DNA of 64,000 nucleotides from Sinotaia quadrata (GCA_028829895.1 CM054178.1:90585558-90649557); one strand, 5' to 3'. Counted from the first letter of the stretch, positions 33,801 to 46,249 are shown. The notes: generated from the sequence alone by a model not told the origin. Program-made: numbers and translations.

Positions 33801-35414
33801 GTTTAAGCAAAGGGACACACGTGTAAGATAAAACGCAATGGGTCCAGAAGTTCAGTTCACTTGTCTTGGCGTGACAGTCTTTCTAGCGGCGCCTTCCACA
33901 GACCATAATTCAATCTGTACCAACGTATGCACGGTTCTACAGAATCACAGAAAATCATCTAGAACAAGAATAGAAAAAAAGATGTGAAGAAAACATAAGC
34001 AGTCCATAACTAGAAAGCCGGCTACTGCCCATCAACGCCATTCGGCGACCGGAAATAGCTGTCCAGCAGTCTGAAATAACGACGATTTCAATGACGAACT
34101 CCTGGTGTGGGTGTAAATGAAGTCTACGGGAAAGAAGACGATCCAGAATGTCAGTGATCCCGTAAAAGAGTCATCAAAATTGAAACTTAAGGCGGAGTTT
34201 ATACGAGTGATGTTTAGAGTCGTAGGACAGGAAACGCTCGCAGCAAAGGCGAACACAACGGTTTCAAGCATTAAGGTTTAAAACAGAAATATCCACAAAA
34301 CTGCTTCAAAAAGTGTCTTCTTTCCATGGCAACGCACAGATGTCACACGTCTAAAAGCACTCCAATCTGGCTTGGCTAAACCGTGACGTGTGTATGGGAA
34401 GAAAAAATAACACCACAGCATCAAAGCGGTTACAGACTTTACAACTGGCTCCAACTATCAGCATGCGATGTTACATGTTGTCTGGCTTCTCTTCTTTCAC
34501 AAAATAATGTAGTATTTAGAGACTATATCTACAATCCATTTCCACCAAAAGTCTACAGCCTCTTTCATGTTTGCTGCAGGCAACAAGCTATTGCAAAATT
34601 TATAACAGGGTGACCCACCCACACACGCCAGCAGGCAAAATTTGAAAGCGATCGATTCGCAAAATGATTGCAGGTTCTTACTGCCTAATCAGCCAGGATG
34701 CGGTTATACGAAATGAAACAGATACAAGTGCGCATGCAGGTCATCAATACAGCTAGGTTTCCATTTCTAACACTGGCTGCAGTAATTACACACAGCTCTT
34801 GTGTTGAATCTGTCTCCGAAATGGCACGAGGTTTTCCGCCACTTTTGCTTTCAGAACTAATGCACACGGTCCCACGAGAATGACGCGAGACGAGAGCGGA
34901 AATAAAATGGCGTCGGTGTTCGGACGCATTCAATCGAAAACAACACCAAAAGAAACCGCGATCTGACACTGCTGAGGCAACAGCCAGCTGTTTGAAATAG
35001 AACAAGATAACAGCCAGCACGAAACCAGAAGGAGATCAACATATTATTAGAATAATCAGTTTAAAATATGGATAAATCTATATACGTACTGAGCAATGGA
35101 TGTTGGTTATTCTGAGCAACCCCATCTAAGCAGGACAATGAAAAACGTACACATTATACCGTGCACATACGTACAAAAAACCTTGATGTATGCATGGAGA
35201 GCGCTGCTTTTACAAGCCAAATGGAGCTGTAATATTTAATGGTACAAAGTTCATTTGTTACTGATCTTTGTACAGAGAGCAGCTGGCCTGCGCTGTGTCG
35301 CCATTCTCAGAAGGGCACGTGCTCACACAGAAGTAAACGTGTGCCCAGTTTCTTTGGTGCACGTGCTCATCTGGCAAGCCAACGCGATAATGACTTAGGA
35401 ATAGTAGTGCTGGA
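33801..35414. other. Non-coding DNA of mixed composition
   Basis: Several overlapping short frames occur at 34.4-35.0 kb on both strands, without a recognised domain. No supported exon is seen. Confidence 0.45.
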
Positions 35415-35575
35415 ACCGTGCCAACCACTTCTCCCACCAGTTAAATAAACAAATGCATTTTACTATTCCCGGGAATGGGTCAATTACTTCTCCCAACAGT
35501 TAAATAAACAAATAAATTACTGCTCCTGGAAATGCGCCAATCAGCTTTCTTTCAAATAAATAAATGCTTTTTTAA
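35415..35575. repeat. Two to three diverged 60-66 bp tandem units
   Basis: CTTCTCCCA(C/A)CAGTTAAATAA, CAAAT and TACT(A/G)(T/C)TCC(C/T)GG recur; the third unit is degenerate. Confidence 0.75.
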
Positions 35576-36064
35576 ACAACAAGCAAACCCCTAACAAAGC
35601 ATACCGTTATAAAGAATCAAGAAAATAGTCTTTGACAGCTTAATGCACCTTGTATTGTTCACTGACACCGAACAGTTAAAAAAAAATAACAGGACTTCAC
35701 ACCTACTCTCCAAAGCACATAGTTAAACAACAACACGCGCATGAGACAAATAAAGAAAAAAGAAAAACTAAATAGCTAAAATTAGTACACGCAAAGACGA
35801 GTACTGCCAAGATCTGTTCCTGCTTGAGAAGCAAATTTATTGTCTCCTCATACCAACCGCCTTGAAAAAGATAATATAGGATCGATTCAGTCCTGCGAAC
35901 GGTTATTCTCCTGTCGTTCTTGCTCAGTTCCAAAGACTATCATTGCCGGCCCAGATTGTCAACGATGGCTGTAAAAAGGAAAGCGAGAAATATTTTGTAG
36001 TAATTATATTTCACAGTGTGTTAAACGAGTGGCAGCGTTATGTGTTTCTCGTGTCAAGGTCAAC

Positions 36065-36150
36065 AAAAACTGCTGGGAGACGGGGTAAGTTGCGTTTGCA
36101 AGTGATAATAAAACTGCTGGAAGATGGGCTAAGTTGCGTTTGCAAGTGAT
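36065..36150. repeat. Two-copy 45-bp tandem duplication
   Basis: AAAACTGCTGG(G/A)AGA followed by TAAGTTGCGTTTGCAAGTGAT occurs twice in tandem. Confidence 0.85.
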
Positions 36151-38285
36151 TTCATAGTCCCGCGTAATAAAACGAGAACTGGCTTCGTTTTGTCTCAGGA
36201 CTTGTAACGGAGAGTGCTTGAATGAGTAAACGAATCATATCTGAATGTGTATGTTTAATGCAATTTATAATACTTTAAGAGAATTTTTAAGAAATGAAAA
36301 TCGTAAAAGAAGTCCTAGAGATATATTTTCTGGCTAAATCATCTGAAAAATGAGATCTGATGTGCTTCGCTTATAGTTTGGCTTTGCTGCGGTTGGTCTC
36401 AATGAGGTTCAAGCAGGGGACTTTCTCTAAGGGTAAAACAGGTAATTCTGGGTAGGTATGCTAATCCGAGGCAAGGAACTTCCGCTAATGTAAAACCAAA
36501 ACATTTCAGCTAAGGTTCTCGTTTTGTGATTACACTGGCGCACCTCCGTAGATTGGTCTGGGCTGGGCCTGTTCAGTCACTCAGCACGCAAAACACTGAC
36601 CTGCAAGGTGCAACACTGAGTGGTGAATGTAGCCCGCGACCCGTGAAACAATGGTCCCGCTTCCTAGAGCAAACACATCTCTACTGAACACGAAATCATA
36701 AGACCGACGTTATAAGCTTTTCAGCACCAGAACAGAAGTATGAAGTTGTGCAGTGACCATGAAGAAAATCGATGTATACAAGAAAACAATGGAAACGTAC
36801 TGTTTTTCCCCCTTCGTAAAATAATGACAGCCCTAACCTTGACCTTCTGCACATAAAGTCTACGAGCACGAGTACTACAAACTTTCACAAGACGAGGGAC
36901 TGGGAGAAAAAAAAAGAAGGAAATGAAAAATCACGACGAGCAAATTATTATTTAAATGCAGTCAGTTGCTTCAGAATGTAATTGTTGCTAGTCACAGACA
37001 GTGATGCCAGTGCCCCAATGACTAAATAATTTATGCCGCGCAATCAACGATCTGCACTGTGAACCATCGATCTTTTCCGTTTGCTAGATTACCTTTCAGG
37101 TCACTGCTTCATGCGACAACGTCTAATTATACTGACCTAATTCAGAAATCGATCTTAATTATGGCACGCCCTCGCTCGCATTCCACAAAGGAAAAGTACA
37201 CGTTTGATAGGATTGCACAATGTGAACAGTGAGGCAGGATATGACTTCACTATGTGAAAGGAGAGACAGGACATGACTGCATTGTGTGAAGAAAGGATAG
37301 AGCTGTATTATATAGGCAGGTTTAAGACTGAACCACGACAAGGCTAAGTCTGCATTAAGTAAAAATAAGACAATAAAATAATGCCATGTACACACGTAGG
37401 CCGGAAAAATGGTAATTCATGTAAACAATAAAACTCGATGAACAGATAATAAATACGTAAACACTGATGCGTGACTTGTCAAAATATGTCTACTGCACTA
37501 CTGGAAAAAATAAATACAAGAAATGAATTTAATTCTCATAGTAAACGTCTGCGAATCATTATATTTATCAAAACAGTTTCTATACACCAATGTGAACCAG
37601 CCTCCCCACCACCACCTTACACACACACTCCCCATCCACTATACTTTTAAGCCTGCCTTAGGTGGCGGTAAAGGGTCACAAGAACATCGATAAATGGTTA
37701 GAAGTCAAAGACGGCGATATTTAAAACAATGACTCATACATGAGCACTTGCCTTTGTGATAGTACCTATTACTTTATTATAAACAAATAATATACTGATT
37801 GATCAATCTGTTTGAACTGAGATGGCCATCGTTAACAAAAATGTGACAGATGAAAATATGGGAAAAACTATTTATATTACATCCATTAATCCGCCCATCC
37901 TTACAGTCGGCCATGCAATCAAAACATCCACTTAGGTTACCTAAACTTTTTCCCGACCTCTGACCCTTATCAACGCCTTTAACCTCAACAGCAAAACCAT
38001 CTAATGGAAAACGGGAGGTGGAGACAGGGGGACTGACAGCTTGGTGACGTTAAGAGCTTTGGTTTGAACATAGCAGAGGAATCAATAATTTCTTTCCAAG
38101 CCCACTGTTACCAACACCACCACCCCCTATACCCTAACACCAAGCACCCCCCCCCCCCCTTCTCCAAATTTGTAACATGCAAAGAATCCAATGAGGGTCA
38201 TTACGTCCGCACGTCGTATTTCCGATGCAGAAATTAGTTCCGCTAGCTGAATGTGTCCGACCAAAAGCCCATTCCTCCCCCCTTC
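36151..38285. other. Non-coding DNA, nothing recognised
   Basis: A minus-strand donor-like GCAG|GTCAGT occurs near 36,600, but every upstream ATG frame stops before it. A C-run lies at about 38,147-38,159. Confidence 0.45.
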
Positions 38286-38315
38286 GAGGGGAGGGGTGAA
38301 GAGGGGAGGGAGGGG
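38286..38315 (+). other. G-quadruplex-capable G-rich run
   Basis: The plus strand has GGGG-A-GGGG, a 6-nt loop, then GGGG-A-GGG-A-GGGG. This gives at least four G-tracts with short loops. It lies in a locally CpG-richer patch (38.2-38.5 kb) with no supported exon. Confidence 0.6.
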
Positions 38316-38519
38316 CGTACGGGTTCTGTTGTAACTGTCGATCTGTCCTGTCGCTCGCACCCTGCTTGTCGCCATCATGTGCAATCGCTCACGCTTTGTC
38401 GAGTCGGGCGCTGGAGGTGCGTAAATATTGATGAGGCAAAATGCCACAATCTTGTGCTTGTTCGGGAATTTCAAATTTCAGCGCTCTTGCAGTGAGACGG
38501 AAGAGAACTTTGACCTCCC

Positions 38520-39824
38520 CATTCCACTTCTCTCCCTCTCTATATGTTGCAATACTTTTAATTTGGATCAGCATTACAAGTTATAATTTACGAAGGAATG
38601 TATTTACTCGTAATTGGTTAAAAGAGGTCAAACTTCCTAAATTTCCATGCGTATCTTATTGTGATAATGTACAATGGGCAGAACACCTAGAAACTTGTGG
38701 ACGTGAAGACAAACAAATCATCGGAGGCAATGAATTATCTTGACAAAACAACTATGAAGAATCCCACTCCAACAATAATCTGAAAGAAAAGTGAACAAAA
38801 CACCTCAAGTTTGTAAGAATTTGCAAACTGCGCGGCCTTCAGAGAAGGAATTTAAAGCAAACTTCAGAACGAATGGCAGCCAATGAACACTTCCTGTTGC
38901 ATAACGACCAACAAGCAAACAGAGCAGGGTAAACACTGAAACTGTCAGAAAGTGAGAGTAACATCTTTGATAAAACGGATAAAATAGTGTTTAGTTTCGC
39001 AAGCAAAGACTACCTGAAGTAATAAATTCTAAAGGACTCCATAAATTCTTAAGAAAGAAAACTGTCACAAAAAGCTGGCGTTTCTAACCTGATTTATAAA
39101 GCATTAATAGTTGTCATTTGCTGAAGCCACACTGTAGGGGTCGGGGGTGGGGGGAACCCCAAACAAAAACAAACCCCAAATCAAAGCTACAAACTGCATC
39201 TTCTTCCAGGCCATAAAGCGCGTCTGCCACTTCTATAACGCCTTATACCAAAGGGAGTTCAAAAACATTGCCCGATCATTTTGCGCGCCATCACATTTCT
39301 AGTGCAGCGCAATACTCAAACCGGAAATAGGCCCGCGAGTTCGCTGCGCGCGATCGATAGGCACGCTACATGTATGCAATTCGGAACAGAAAGCATACGT
39401 TGTGAATCCAGAGAGTGCCGGAATTCTTTGTCACTCTCCTTAGTTCTGATTCTTGGAGTCGGAAGGAGAGGGAGAGAACTGCGCTCCATACTTGAGATTT
39501 CGTCCGCGCCATTCACAAAAGACTGAGACATTTCAAATTTATTTCATTTCTTTAAATCGTTACATATATTTTACTAAACCAGCACCAAACGGACATTGCA
39601 CGCGCATTAGGTCCATAAAAGGAAGGGTGCTTAAATATAAGAGAAAATATTGAAATAGCTTTTATTAACAAGAAATAAAAATAATAATAAATAAGATAAA
39701 TCGAACCCGATGCTTACAAGTCAACGAACTTAATCTCTTTCTTCTCTTCTCAACAAAGTTGTCAGAAATGGCCTATAATAATATAATGCTAGCGTCCAAG
39801 CGTGTGGTATTGACAGTTTGAATG
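38520..39824. other. Non-coding DNA with a CpG-richer patch at 39.26-39.52 kb
   Basis: The patch contains GCGCGC and CGATCGAT strings, unlike its AT-rich neighbours. No exon bounded by splice sites is visible. It could be a small CpG-rich regulatory segment. Confidence 0.35.
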
Positions 39825-40125
39825 AAAAGAGAGAGAGAAACAGAGAAAGGGGGAGATTGGGAGAGAGAGGGGGAGGGAGATTATGAGGGAGAGAAAGGGG
39901 GAAAGAAGGTGAGAGAAAGGGGGAAAGAGGGAGAGAGAAGGTGGGAAGAGAGGGAGAGAGAAGGTGGGAAAAGATGGAGAGTGAAAGGGGAAACGAGGGT
40001 GAGAGAAAAGGGGAAGAGTGTGAGAGAAAGGAGGAAGAGTGTGAGAGAAAGGGGGAAAGATGGTGAGAGAAAGGGGGAAAGATGGTGAGAGAAAGGGGGA
40101 AAGATGGTGAGAGAGTGGAAAAAGA
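39825..40125 (+). repeat. Purine-only tract with a ~22-bp tandem unit
   Basis: About 300 bp are almost entirely A and G on the plus strand. The right part is built from 22-bp units of AGATGGTGAGAGAAAGGGGG. Open frames on both strands (Arg/Glu/Lys-rich or Ser/Pro/Leu-rich) come from composition. Confidence 0.95.
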
Positions 40126-40312
40126 CGGAGAGTGTAGCAATGTAAAGTTTTATAGATTTCATTTTCTGTTTCTAATTAATTATGAATTCACACAAAAAGA
40201 AACCAGATCGACGGCAACAAAATTATACAAGTAACAGTTATCTGCAATAATGTTAAAATATGAATTGAAACCTAAATACAACAGAAAGTTTACATTATGT
40301 CAGTTACGTGTA

Positions 40313-40384
40313 ACGTTGTTAAAAGTCTGTTTTAAAGTCTCTATGTTGTAACGTTGTTAAAAGTTGCTTTAAACTCTCTATGTA
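40313..40384. repeat. Two-copy ~37-bp tandem duplication
   Basis: TAACGTTGTTAAAAGT followed by TTTAAA and CTCTATGT occurs twice. Confidence 0.8.
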
Positions 40385-40523
40385 CAACAAAATAAAATAT
40401 CTATCAAGGTATATGCAAGTGCAATACTGTTAGTCTGTAGTTACACTTAAAGAAGCAATAATTTCAATTCTATTAAAACATGTTTGCATTAATATCGTCT
40501 GTACATTAAAACCTACATCCTCC

Positions 40524-40529
<6 letters not shown>

Positions 40530-40577
<48 letters not shown>
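40530..40577. repeat. (CA)n microsatellite
   Basis: About 24 uninterrupted CA dinucleotides. Confidence 0.97.
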
Positions 40578-40579
<2 letters not shown>

Positions 40580-40581
<2 letters not shown>

Positions 40582-41379
40582 AAACAAACAACACCAAAAC
40601 TATTAATATCTGTATCAGCAATCCGCAACAATGTTAGTGTGCATGCTAAAACTAAAACAAATACCCCACAATACTGAATGACAGACAGCCTTGTATCAAT
40701 CATTTGCAATACTATAACGTCTGTATGCTAGTCCGCAATATCATTATAATATAGATCATATCATCGAAGATGAGAGAGAAACATGTATCGATTTTTCACC
40801 CATGCGTTTCTGCCTCTATGTGTATGTTTATTATGTATGTATGGGTGTATGCGAGATAAAAGTACACAAGGACAAAGGGATGAATTAAGAAAGAAAGAAA
40901 TAATAAATGAATGAGTGAATGCTAGTCAGAAGGAAAAGAAATTGATGAATTAGCAGCGAAAAGATCTAATTAAAATATTCAATCAATGTCACCAAATAAC
41001 AATCATGCACCACATTACGCAAAACCCAGAGCAATGCAAATAACCCATTAAGTTCTCTTCCGTTCTAAAGCCATTTTTGGTTTCCTGACGAAAAAGTCTA
41101 GCAAGCTCTAAACAACATCGACACTCATAGAGTGAAACAAACCTCCCAGACCCTGGAAGTACATCTTGCTTTTCCACCGGCATCTCATGAATACTGATCT
41201 GGTATTAGCTTGCACGCAAATCTGTGGATGTGCATGTAAATAAGACGAAGACGAAAAAAGGAATAAAAATAGAAGATTGCACAAGTACATAATGGACATA
41301 CACATTCGCTCATTCTGAATACGCAGTGTTTTCTTCTTACTACTTTTCTGATTAGATTTATTACCATTTTATCAATACT
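40580..41379. other. AT-rich non-coding DNA
   Basis: Nothing is recognised. Confidence 0.5.
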
Positions 41380-41640
41380 GATTGGTTCATTATTACTATT
41401 TTTTATTTGACAGGGTTTATTACTATTACTCTAACTATGCAGGATTTTGGTATATTGTTACGATTTTCCTTGATGGACAGGATTATTACTATTTCTTTAA
41501 CCTTACAGGATTTTGGTTTTTTTTGTTGCTATGATTTTCCTTCACAAGACAGGATTATTATCTTGTCTCTGTCTATGCAGAATTTTGTGCTGATTCTTTT
41601 ATTTCCTTCAATAAACAAGTTTATTATCATTTCTCTAGGC
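41380..41640. repeat. Diverged tandem repeat, about 75-bp unit
   Basis: GACAGGATTATTA, CAGGATTTTGGT and GATTTTCCTT recur three or four times. The 79-codon frame here is repeat-derived. Confidence 0.75.
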
Positions 41641-41689
41641 GACTAGTTTAGTACAAATTTTCTGAATAGAGAGGCATATTAATATTACA

Positions 41690-41900
41690 GTAACTGGAGA
41701 GATGTTTCTGATTTAGTTAGGCGTTAGCCACTTTTATGACTAGACGGGTATATTAATATTTCAGTACTAGAAGATATGTTTCTGATTTAGTTAGGCGTTA
41801 GCCACTTTTATGACTAGACGGGTATATTAATATTTCAGTACTAGAAGTACTAGAAGATATGTTTTTGATTTAGTTAGGCGTTTGCCACTTTTATGACTCT
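41690..41900. repeat. Minisatellite, 75-83 bp unit, three copies
   Basis: ATGTTTCTGATTTAGTTAGG followed by CGTTAGCCACTTTTATGACT starts near 41,703, 41,778 and 41,861. The third unit has an extra 9-bp TACTAGAAG stutter. Confidence 0.9.
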
Positions 41901-42489
41901 TTCAATCTCTCTGATACGAAGACTTATTAAAATGCTTCTGGTAATATATTTTTAAACCCATTTCTCCGACTAGAGACGCTTATTGCCTTTTCTTAGGTTT
42001 ATAAAGATTAGTAAGATTTCTACAACTGTATGGATTTATTAGACTGCCTACGACATTAATGACGTTCACAAAAAGTATTACCATTTCCCCTGCTTTATAT
42101 AGATGTATTCTAATGTCTACGACAATAAATGCGTTTACATAAAGTATTACCATTTCTGAAACTCAACAATTTTATTACCGTTACTCAGACTGTGAATGTC
42201 TATTTTAATTTATCTGAAAATAAATGTCTGCTTACAATTTCTCTACCCACAGAGGAGTTAGTACTTTCTGTTTTATTATTTCTCAGACAGAATACATTTA
42301 AAAATTCTCCTTCATACACTTTTATAACCAGTAACATAACCATTAACCACAATAATTACTTATTGTTAAATGTTTCTCCAAGGTTCAATATTATAATTTA
42401 TCTTAAATAAGCGTATATTAATATCATTTCTCTGACTACATATGGTATATTAGCACTTATAGTTCAAGCAAGTAAGAAAACAATAATGC

Positions 42490-42740
42490 AATTACAGGTT
42501 ATTCAACTGATGTTCATATTTATAATGATATGCACACTTAAACCGATATTCATAATAATACTGATAACCTTATTTATTTTGATATTCAAACTGATAAAGA
42601 TGATCACATTTATTTTGTTATTCATATTAACACTGATATTCATACTACTCCCTATACAACTATTTATAATAACGCTGACATTTATATTTATTCTGATATC
42701 AAATAAGTACATCATCATTCATATTTATATTCTTATTGAA
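42490..42740. repeat. Degenerate AT-rich tandem repeat, about 27-33 bp unit
   Basis: Variants of ATATTCATATTAACACTGAT recur about eight times. The Ile/Leu-rich open frame over it is a composition artefact that imitates a membrane protein. Confidence 0.75.
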
Positions 42741-43223
42741 AGATATACAACATGCGTGTATGCGTGTCCTTTCCAAGAATAACAAAGATTAACGCCCTTT
42801 CACGTGACGTATTCCATTATAAACGACTTGAAACACGTGCATGGTGAATAGTAATGAGGAAGAAACGCGAGGCTGGATAGGCAGCTTTATTGCAAGTCCT
42901 AACGAGATACTGCGTGATGTATTGTTGTTCATTAGGCATTCGTTCTTCGCTTATTTATTGGTGTGGGGTTTTTTTTCTTTAGGAGGGAAACTGGAGATTT
43001 GATCGGATTTAGAGTAAAATATTAACTCTCAGGGGTTGCATTGTGCCTTTAAATTATTAAGTGCTTGAGCAAGCGTTCATGCGCATGTCAGCTTCACTCT
43101 CTATGGCCCTTAATCTCACTGCAATTGTGAAATCACCAATTAGCAACCTCGCTGTACACAATTTAAAAATTATAATGTCTATAATTATATCTGCATACAA
43201 CACTGCATGTACAATATATATAT
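42741..43223. other. Non-coding DNA, nothing recognised
   Basis: No supported feature is seen. Confidence 0.5.
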
Positions 43224-43290
43224 AAAGAGAAAAATGATAGAGAGAAAGGGAGAGAAAGAGAAAGTAAGAGAGAGAAAGAGAGATTCGTGT
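43224..43290. repeat. (GA)-rich microsatellite
   Basis: Imperfect GA and GAAA repeats. Confidence 0.85.
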
Positions 43291-43576
43291 GTATGTGAAA
43301 ATGAAAGAACGGTGAGAGAAAAGACTGTTAAACGAATTAGAAGTAAAACTGATGAAGCTTGGTCCCCCATTCCATGCAGTGGGTGAGTCGAACAGTAGGT
43401 CAGCACTTCCAATGCTAAACCGAGGCAGGACGTATTTAGACTAGACCAATCAGAGACTAGTCTCACGAGAGTTCAAAATGCATTTCGGGAAAATGAGAGT
43501 AAGAAATCTTCATACTCTGCCTTTTCGCGTGTTGGAGGCCAGACGTTTGAAAGGAAGAGAAGAGATTTCAATATGC

Positions 43577-43584
43577 TGACGTCA
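43577..43584. promoter_or_regulatory. CRE-type palindrome TGACGTCA
   Basis: A full CREB/ATF consensus octamer; no neighbouring exon is supported. Confidence 0.2.
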
Positions 43585-43780
43585 CTAGCTGGAAATCCGT
43601 TGTAATTTGCATCTAGTATTTTTAACAATATTTCATGACTATCATTCTCTAATTGTAATGTCTTACTTAATATACTTTGATATAGAGAGCAACTGGCATT
43701 CTACTAATATTACACTGATTATGTATTTCTTTCTCTGATCGATGGGAACGCTTTTCCTAATGATCATCGTCACTTTGATT

Positions 43781-43934
43781 ATAATGCCTTTTCGATAAAC
43801 TGTAATAAGCCTTCGAAGTAGACTCTGTGAACTGCATGTTATTAACGAGGACTAACTATAATGCCTTTTCGATAAACTGTAATAAGCCTTCGAGGCAGAC
43901 TTTGTGAACTGCATGTTATTAACGAGGACGTAAC
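43781..43934. repeat. Two-copy 77-bp tandem duplication
   Basis: ATAATGCCTTTTCGATAAAC starts at 43,781 and 43,858. The copies differ at only a few bases (GAAGTAGACTC against GAGGCAGACTT). Confidence 0.95.
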
Positions 43935-44172
43935 TATAAATTTAATGAGATATTATTAAAGTTATTTGTAATTTATTAAAGTTTTTTTATATCTTTAACT
44001 TAGAAAAAAGAAACAGTAAAAACTGTAAAGCTTTCCTCATAGTTACAGTATAACGCCCTATTTGTTAGAGAGACTAGATTTACTATTGCACAGTTACTTT
44101 TACACGATAGGTCTTCGTCTCTATTTTTTAATGCCGGGTTGAACTGAATGATGATGTGTCATGTCGAGGACC

Positions 44173-44198
44173 AAAAGTGTTTCTCAAGAAACACTTTT
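44173..44198. other. Perfect short inverted repeat (12-bp arms, 2-nt loop)
   Basis: AAAAGTGTTTCT, CA, AGAAACACTTTT forms a perfect 12-bp stem. A partial direct copy (ACACTTTTAC) follows. There is no evidence that it is transcribed. Confidence 0.8.
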
Positions 44199-44209
44199 AC
44201 ACTTTTACA

Positions 44210-44742
44210 AGAACGAGGAAGACAGAGAATCACACTGAGTGTGTGTGACGGAATGAGGGGTAACCACCCGACATTTAATTGATCTTCAGGTTCTCAGGGC
44301 TTCAAAACATTTTAGATTCATCAGAATGGGCCCGACCTTAGATCTCACATTTTGCACACGCCCGACAGCTTGCCTCCTGCATGGAGACTGACAATCACTG
44401 GCGATATTAGACAATCTCGGCTGATGAAGTAGGTCAGATTGTAATAGTTCTCCAGAAATTTAGCCCGACTGACCATCTGACCGGCTCGGTCTGTCTTTTG
44501 TGCACGCCAAAATCAGCTCCAAAGGTCTTGTCATTGTCTAAGAAACACTGCCCCCAAAACTATCTCAGACCCAAACTGGCAAAAAGGCTATGCTAAGAAA
44601 GAATCGGTACCTATTGGCACTTCTTTGCACACTACTGAACGATCTACGAAACATGCCAGAGCCCATCAACGCAAATACATGCAAACCCTAAAGCCTGCAC
44701 TGCACCAGACTTCTGACAGGGCCCATGCCAAGTCTTCATCGT
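44210..44742. other. GC-richer non-coding stretch before the 78-bp array
   Basis: The stretch is less AT-rich than its flanks, with no recognised domain, exon or element. It runs directly into the 78-bp array. Confidence 0.4.
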
Positions 44743-45210
44743 CAACTAACAGCCAGCCCCGGCAAGTCTAAGAGATATTCAGACAGAACTATTACTCTGT
44801 GTAATACACTGGACATTATACAACTAACAGCCAGTCCCGGCAAGTCTAAGAGATATTCAGACAGAACTATTACTCTGTGTAATACACTGGACATTATACA
44901 ACTAACAGCCAGTCCCGGCAAGTCTAAGAGATATTCAGACAGAACTATTACTCTGTGTAATACACTGGACATTATACAACTAACAGCCAGTCCCGGCAAG
45001 TCTAAGAGATATTCAGACAGAACTATTACTCTGTGTAATACACTGGACATTATACAACTAACAGCCAGTCCCGGCAAGTCTAAGAGATATTCAGACAGAA
45101 CTATTACTCTGTGTAATACACTGGACATTATACAACTAACAGCCAGTCCCGGCAAGTCTAAGAGATATTCAGACAGAACTATTACTCTGTGTAATACACT
45201 GGACATTATA
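44743..45210. repeat. Minisatellite, 78-bp unit, six almost identical copies
   Basis: Units begin with CAACTAACAGCCAG at 44,743, 44,821, 44,899, 44,977, 45,055 and 45,133. The only difference seen is the first copy (CAGCCCCGG against CAGTCCCGG). Because 78 is a multiple of three, both strands stay open for more than 160 codons, with a 26-residue periodic translation (plus strand: QLTASPGKSKRY...LDII). No signal peptide, initiator context or splice sites support coding use. The homogeneity shows recent expansion or gene conversion, or possibly an assembly effect. Confidence 0.97.
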
Positions 45211-45249
45211 CAAAAATCGAACAATCACAACGCGCTCGAGTCCTTCTGA

Positions 45250-45544
45250 TGTTATAGCAATCTTTCTGTCACCATTATTTTATTTCTAAACATTATTTTT
45301 AATTTATTCTGAAAGTTACAGGTATTTGCATTTTCCTTCTTCAATGTCTGCCTTCATCTATCACGTCAAGCTGGTGGGATTGAGGGTGCATAGCCGTTTC
45401 TGTAATTAATAGTCGTGATATTTTAATATTCGCACACTTTGTACCGTCTGACAGTATTACGTGTGACGAGGCGTGCAGTTGTCCATGATTGGGTTTAAAT
45501 GCAGATTCAGTCTTTGCTAATATATTTCTAAAGCTCCCCATGCC
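45250..45544. other. Non-coding DNA, nothing recognised
   Basis: No supported feature. Confidence 0.5.
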
Positions 45545-45745
45545 ACAGTGTGTGATGCGGAGGGAACCACACTGATTGTGACATGGAACGAAGCACAGTG
45601 AGTGTGTGACATGGAGGGAATAACTGCGAGTGTATGGCATGGAATCAAGGTAAGCGTATGACATAGGAATGACGGTGAGGATATAACATAGGAATGACAG
45701 CGAGGATATGACATGAAGGGAATCATACTGAGTGTATGACACCCA
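45545..45745. repeat. Diverged minisatellite, about 31-bp unit
   Basis: Units with GTGTATGACAT, GGAGGGAAT and CACTGAGTGTGTGACATGGA recur six or seven times. Confidence 0.8.
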
Positions 45746-45967
45746 AGGCAACGCTCTCAAATCATGCTGTACAGTAAAGAAAATTCCCCAATATTACGAA
45801 CACTGTAGAGATCGCTAATAAAGGACGAGGCAAAAAGACTTCTCGAGTGTAGGGCTATACATTATTTAACAAAGACGTTTTTTTTCCCACATGTGATTAT
45901 CATAATTAAATAGTGGGTGATTTACTGTCATATTCTATTTAAGTTTGAGTAATTTCACGTAGAAAGC

Positions 45968-45985
45968 GGGGGGGGGGGGGGGGGG
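45968..45985 (+). repeat. G18 homopolymer
   Basis: Eighteen consecutive G on the plus strand. A C15 run lies 264 bp to the right at 46,250-46,264. Confidence 0.95.
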
Positions 45986-46030
45986 AGAAGGAGGGAATGA
46001 ATGCGAGCTAAGTGGAAGGGGAAAAGACCG

Positions 46031-46150
46031 TTCATGCTTAGAAATCAAAATACTTGACATGTTATTTGTTGCTAGCTAGAATCGTAGATGTTCAAGCTTA
46101 GAAATCAAAATACTTGACATGTTATTTGTTGCTAGCTAGAATCGTAGATG
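46031..46150. repeat. Two-copy 60-bp tandem duplication
   Basis: The units differ essentially only at TTCATGCTTAG against TTCAAGCTTAG. Both contain TACTTGACATGTTATTTGTT and GCTAGCTAGAATCGTAGATG. Confidence 0.95.
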
Positions 46151-46249
46151 TTCTTGCTGTGATAAGAAAGCAGTAGCCACGAGTTTGCAACGTTAATCTA
46201 TGTGTAGCACGTTAAGCCGGGAAACCACAGTTATAAATTCACTATCGCA

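Noticed and set aside
39730..40162. Ser/Pro/Leu- and Arg/Glu-rich frames
   Set aside because: Composition artefact of the purine-only tract.
42486..42782. Possible multi-pass membrane protein (Ile/Leu/Phe-rich frame)
   Set aside because: The hydrophobic pattern comes from an AT-rich tandem repeat (ATATTCAT units) and not from a conserved gene.
44725..45249. 174-codon plus-strand and 160-codon minus-strand open frames as genes
   Set aside because: Both follow from a 78-bp repeat unit whose length is a multiple of three. There is no domain, no splice structure, and both strands are equally open.
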